DNA of 64,000 nucleotides from Anaeramoeba flamelloides. Its lineage: Eukaryota > Metamonada > Anaeramoebidae. This document shows, piece by piece, positions 61,945 through 64,000 of this stretch; within the stretch, counting starts at the first letter, position 1, and each line of letters opens with the position of its first letter. The DNA is taken from assembly GCA_027625915.1 (NCBI GenBank), contig JANTQA010000023.1, positions 6,262,001 through 6,326,000 of the forward strand. Reading direction: 5' to 3'. Position numbers and translations under genes: made by a program. The notes under the pieces are model-generated. The model saw only the letters and a program-made list of their open reading frames with translations. It was not told where the DNA came from and made no database searches.

Positions 61945-63184
61945 AAAGATAACAAAACTAATTATATTATAAACAATCATTTTATTTTACATCTACAAAG
62001 ATTTTTAGATTATTAAATCAATATCTAAACAAATATAATCTGATAAATATTCATGCTGTACGTATATATTTTTTATATTAAATTTGATAATTTTCATTTT
62101 TTTAATTAATTTTTTGCTTTCTTTATTGTTTTTTTACAATATTTGGTAAACTTTCTTACTCAAATACAATAGAATGGTGATGTTTTGGTGATGAATAGCG
62201 ATCCCATATTTTATTGGCTTTCTACGTTCTAAAATTGCTATCTTTTTATGTTTGGTGAAGAATAATGAATATTATTGATTTCTTTATTTTTTAGTTATGA
62301 TTATTATACAATCAACTTTTAAAACAACATATATAGAATAAATTTCAAATTTTATATATACTGTTGGATTGTTATTTTTTCTTTATTTAAGATAAAAATT
62401 AAATTACTATTAAAATAATAGATTTTTTACTATTAATTTGGTACTCATTTTAATAGTAAATTTTCGAATCAAAAATAAATTTTCAAAAAAAAATTATTTT
62501 TTTATTTTTTACTTTTTTTATTTTTTTTTAATAGTGGGAAGATATATTATAATATATACTTCTATATTGGTTGTTGTGTTTTTAAGTGTTAATTTATCCT
62601 GAGTCCAAGTGTTAAATAGAAATCGCCTATTGCTGTTTTTGAATTAATCAATTTTTTTTCTGAGTAAAATTAAAGTAATGAGGTTTGCGACCTGAATTTA
62701 CTCGCAAATTTTTTTTTTTTTTTTTTCAAAAGAACAAATCTTCCTTAGGTACCAAAATTCGGATAAATACTGGTAACCAAGTAGTTTTTTCTCTGGAAGG
62801 AGCAAAAGATTTGGTATTTTGGTAAATAACGTAATATTACCTATTTTTTTAAAATTTTTTTTTTTTTTTTTAAAAAAAATCTTAAATTTTACTTTTAACT
62901 ATATGGAATTACTATAGAAACAATTTATAAACAAGTTTGATTTTTCATTTTTTTTGATCACTTTTATTTTTTGAGTTATTACAAATCAATATTCGAAAAA
63001 AACTATCAAAAATTTGTATATAAAAATCGATTTTGGACAATATCTCGAAAAATAGACGTACTAGAGACTTCTAAACACCAAAAATCGAATTTTAAGAAAA
63101 TTTTGAATTTATTAGGCAATAAAAAAAAAAAATTGATCCCCGTTTTATATTTACTCTAGTGTTAAAGTAAAGGTATAATGGAGA
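61945..63184. other. Non-coding interior of inverted-repeat element
   Basis: AT-rich with no exon recognised. The frame at 62971-63159 is short and without coding character. Confidence 0.45.
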
Positions 63185-63204
63185 GAAGTATTCAACTTTA
63201 GTGG

Positions 63205-63368
63205 AATTATTAAATTTTATTCAGTTTTTAGTATTTTTATACTAATAACCAACTTTAATAAAATTAATTGGATAAATATTTTTATTACTTGTATTTTTAA
63301 GGTATTTAGAAAGCAACTAAAGCAAATCACAAATAAAAATAAAAACCACAATCAAAAAAATCAAACAT
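63205..63368. repeat. Identical inverted repeat, right arm
   Basis: Exact reverse complement of 60781-60944. Confidence 0.9.
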
Positions 63369-63548
63369 GCACATTTTGTAAAAATATCGTTTAGTTCTTG
63401 GTTATAAAATAACCTAAGTACCTAAACTAATAATATAGGGCATCACACTAGATGTAATCCGATTATTCGCTTTATATGCCATTCCTTAATTCTTCAATGC
63501 CGGGCCGGGATCAGTTAATTAAATATTAGTAGTTGGTATTTGTATTGT

Positions 63549-64000
63549 AAAAAAATTTTGAAAAATGTTAACTCAATTAATTTTATTATCGTTAGTGATT
63601 TTATTAGGTGTTATTCAATATTCTATTTAAAATAAATTTTCAATATAAGATCAAAATACACTCTTGAATTTTGTCAATATTTTCCCTTTTTTTCTATTGT
63701 TACCTAAATAATATTTATTTATTTTGATTTTTTTTTTGATGAAAACCAAGTAAAAAAACATATTAAGAAAATCCCAATAAATATTAAAAAAAGATTTAAT
63801 AGAATTTCATTTAAATATAGCCATATTAATATTAAAAAAATCCCCGATTTAACCCTTTTCAGTGAAATTTTATTAATAATAAATCAGAAATACTCATTTC
63901 AAAAGAACTGATTTGATTTTTTGTTCGGGTTTTGATTTTATTTCATTTTTTAAAATATCAGGATTTTTGTTTCTTTTTTCTTTATTTTTTAAGGGTGTGG
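63549..64000. other. Non-coding window end
   Basis: AT-rich; nothing recognised. Confidence 0.5.

Larger units (their letters stand above)
60590..63548. mobile_element. Large inverted-repeat DNA element, possibly MULE-like
   Basis: A left arm (about 60590-60960) and right arm (about 63185-63548) are inverted copies. The inner 164 bp (60781-60944 against 63205-63368) are identical. The outer 180 bp are alignable but contain indels (shared GAAGAATTAAGGAATG and AATACCAACTACTAATATT-like blocks). Inside lie a short ORF (61420-61944) and a MITE (61040-61237). Long TIRs and a single internal ORF suit a decayed MULE or similar element. A target duplication was not established. Confidence 0.55.

Overview
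The window is eukaryotic nuclear DNA from a very AT-rich microbial eukaryote. Intergenic DNA is mostly A/T homopolymer runs and TA microsatellites. Genes are large, carry spliceosomal introns (GT..AG, donors often GTAAAT/GTAAAA/GTAATT), and encode long Asn, Lys/Glu and Asp runs. Stops are TAA, TAG and TGA, and Trp is TGG, so the code looks standard. The pairing of RCC1 repeats with two BTB domains, a BEACH/WD40 giant and a RalGAP-beta homologue in such DNA recalls free-living amoeboid protists. My best guess is an Anaeramoeba-like metamonad; Dictyostelium-like amoebozoa are the alternative. This placement is inference.

Layout. 1-726: 3' end of a plus-strand gene for an Asn/Lys-rich protein with repeated F-G-x-F motifs. 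0.7-7.2 kb: non-coding, with a young 5'-truncated LINE (1770-2250, 17-bp target duplication), a modular palindromic repeat, a long-TIR element and a TA-flanked MITE. 7186-8022: an intact orphan gene. 8-12.9 kb: LINE remains, one of them split by a palindromic repeat. 12.9-24.5 kb (minus): a BEACH protein of about 3,290 residues (three exons, three apparent one-base surpluses at homopolymers). 24.5-29.4 kb: repeats. 29.4-36.2 kb (minus): a Ral GTPase-activating protein beta-subunit homologue of 2,148 residues, rebuilt from four exons. 36.2-41.2 kb: repeats, inverted repeats and a possible small gene. 41.3-42.7 kb (minus): a five-exon gene of unknown function, not visible as one open frame. 47.1-53.0 kb (minus): an RCC1-BTB gene whose two exons are separated by a 4.1-kb intron full of MITEs and a near-perfect hairpin. 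58.2-59.6 kb (minus): a two-exon gene for a basic, coiled-coil protein. 60.6-63.5 kb: a large inverted-repeat element with a short ORF.

The recognised host genes suggest membrane traffic and small-GTPase control: BEACH proteins in vesicle fusion, RalGAP in turning off Ral-type GTPases, RCC1-BTB as an adaptor. They share no operon-like arrangement. All five gene models I could orient between 12.9 and 59.6 kb lie on the minus strand.

The most unusual content is repetitive. There is a five-copy family of nested, modular palindromes, several TA-flanked MITE families (one nested in another), and the crowded intron of the RCC1-BTB gene. No tRNA, rRNA, CRISPR array or viral element was recognised.
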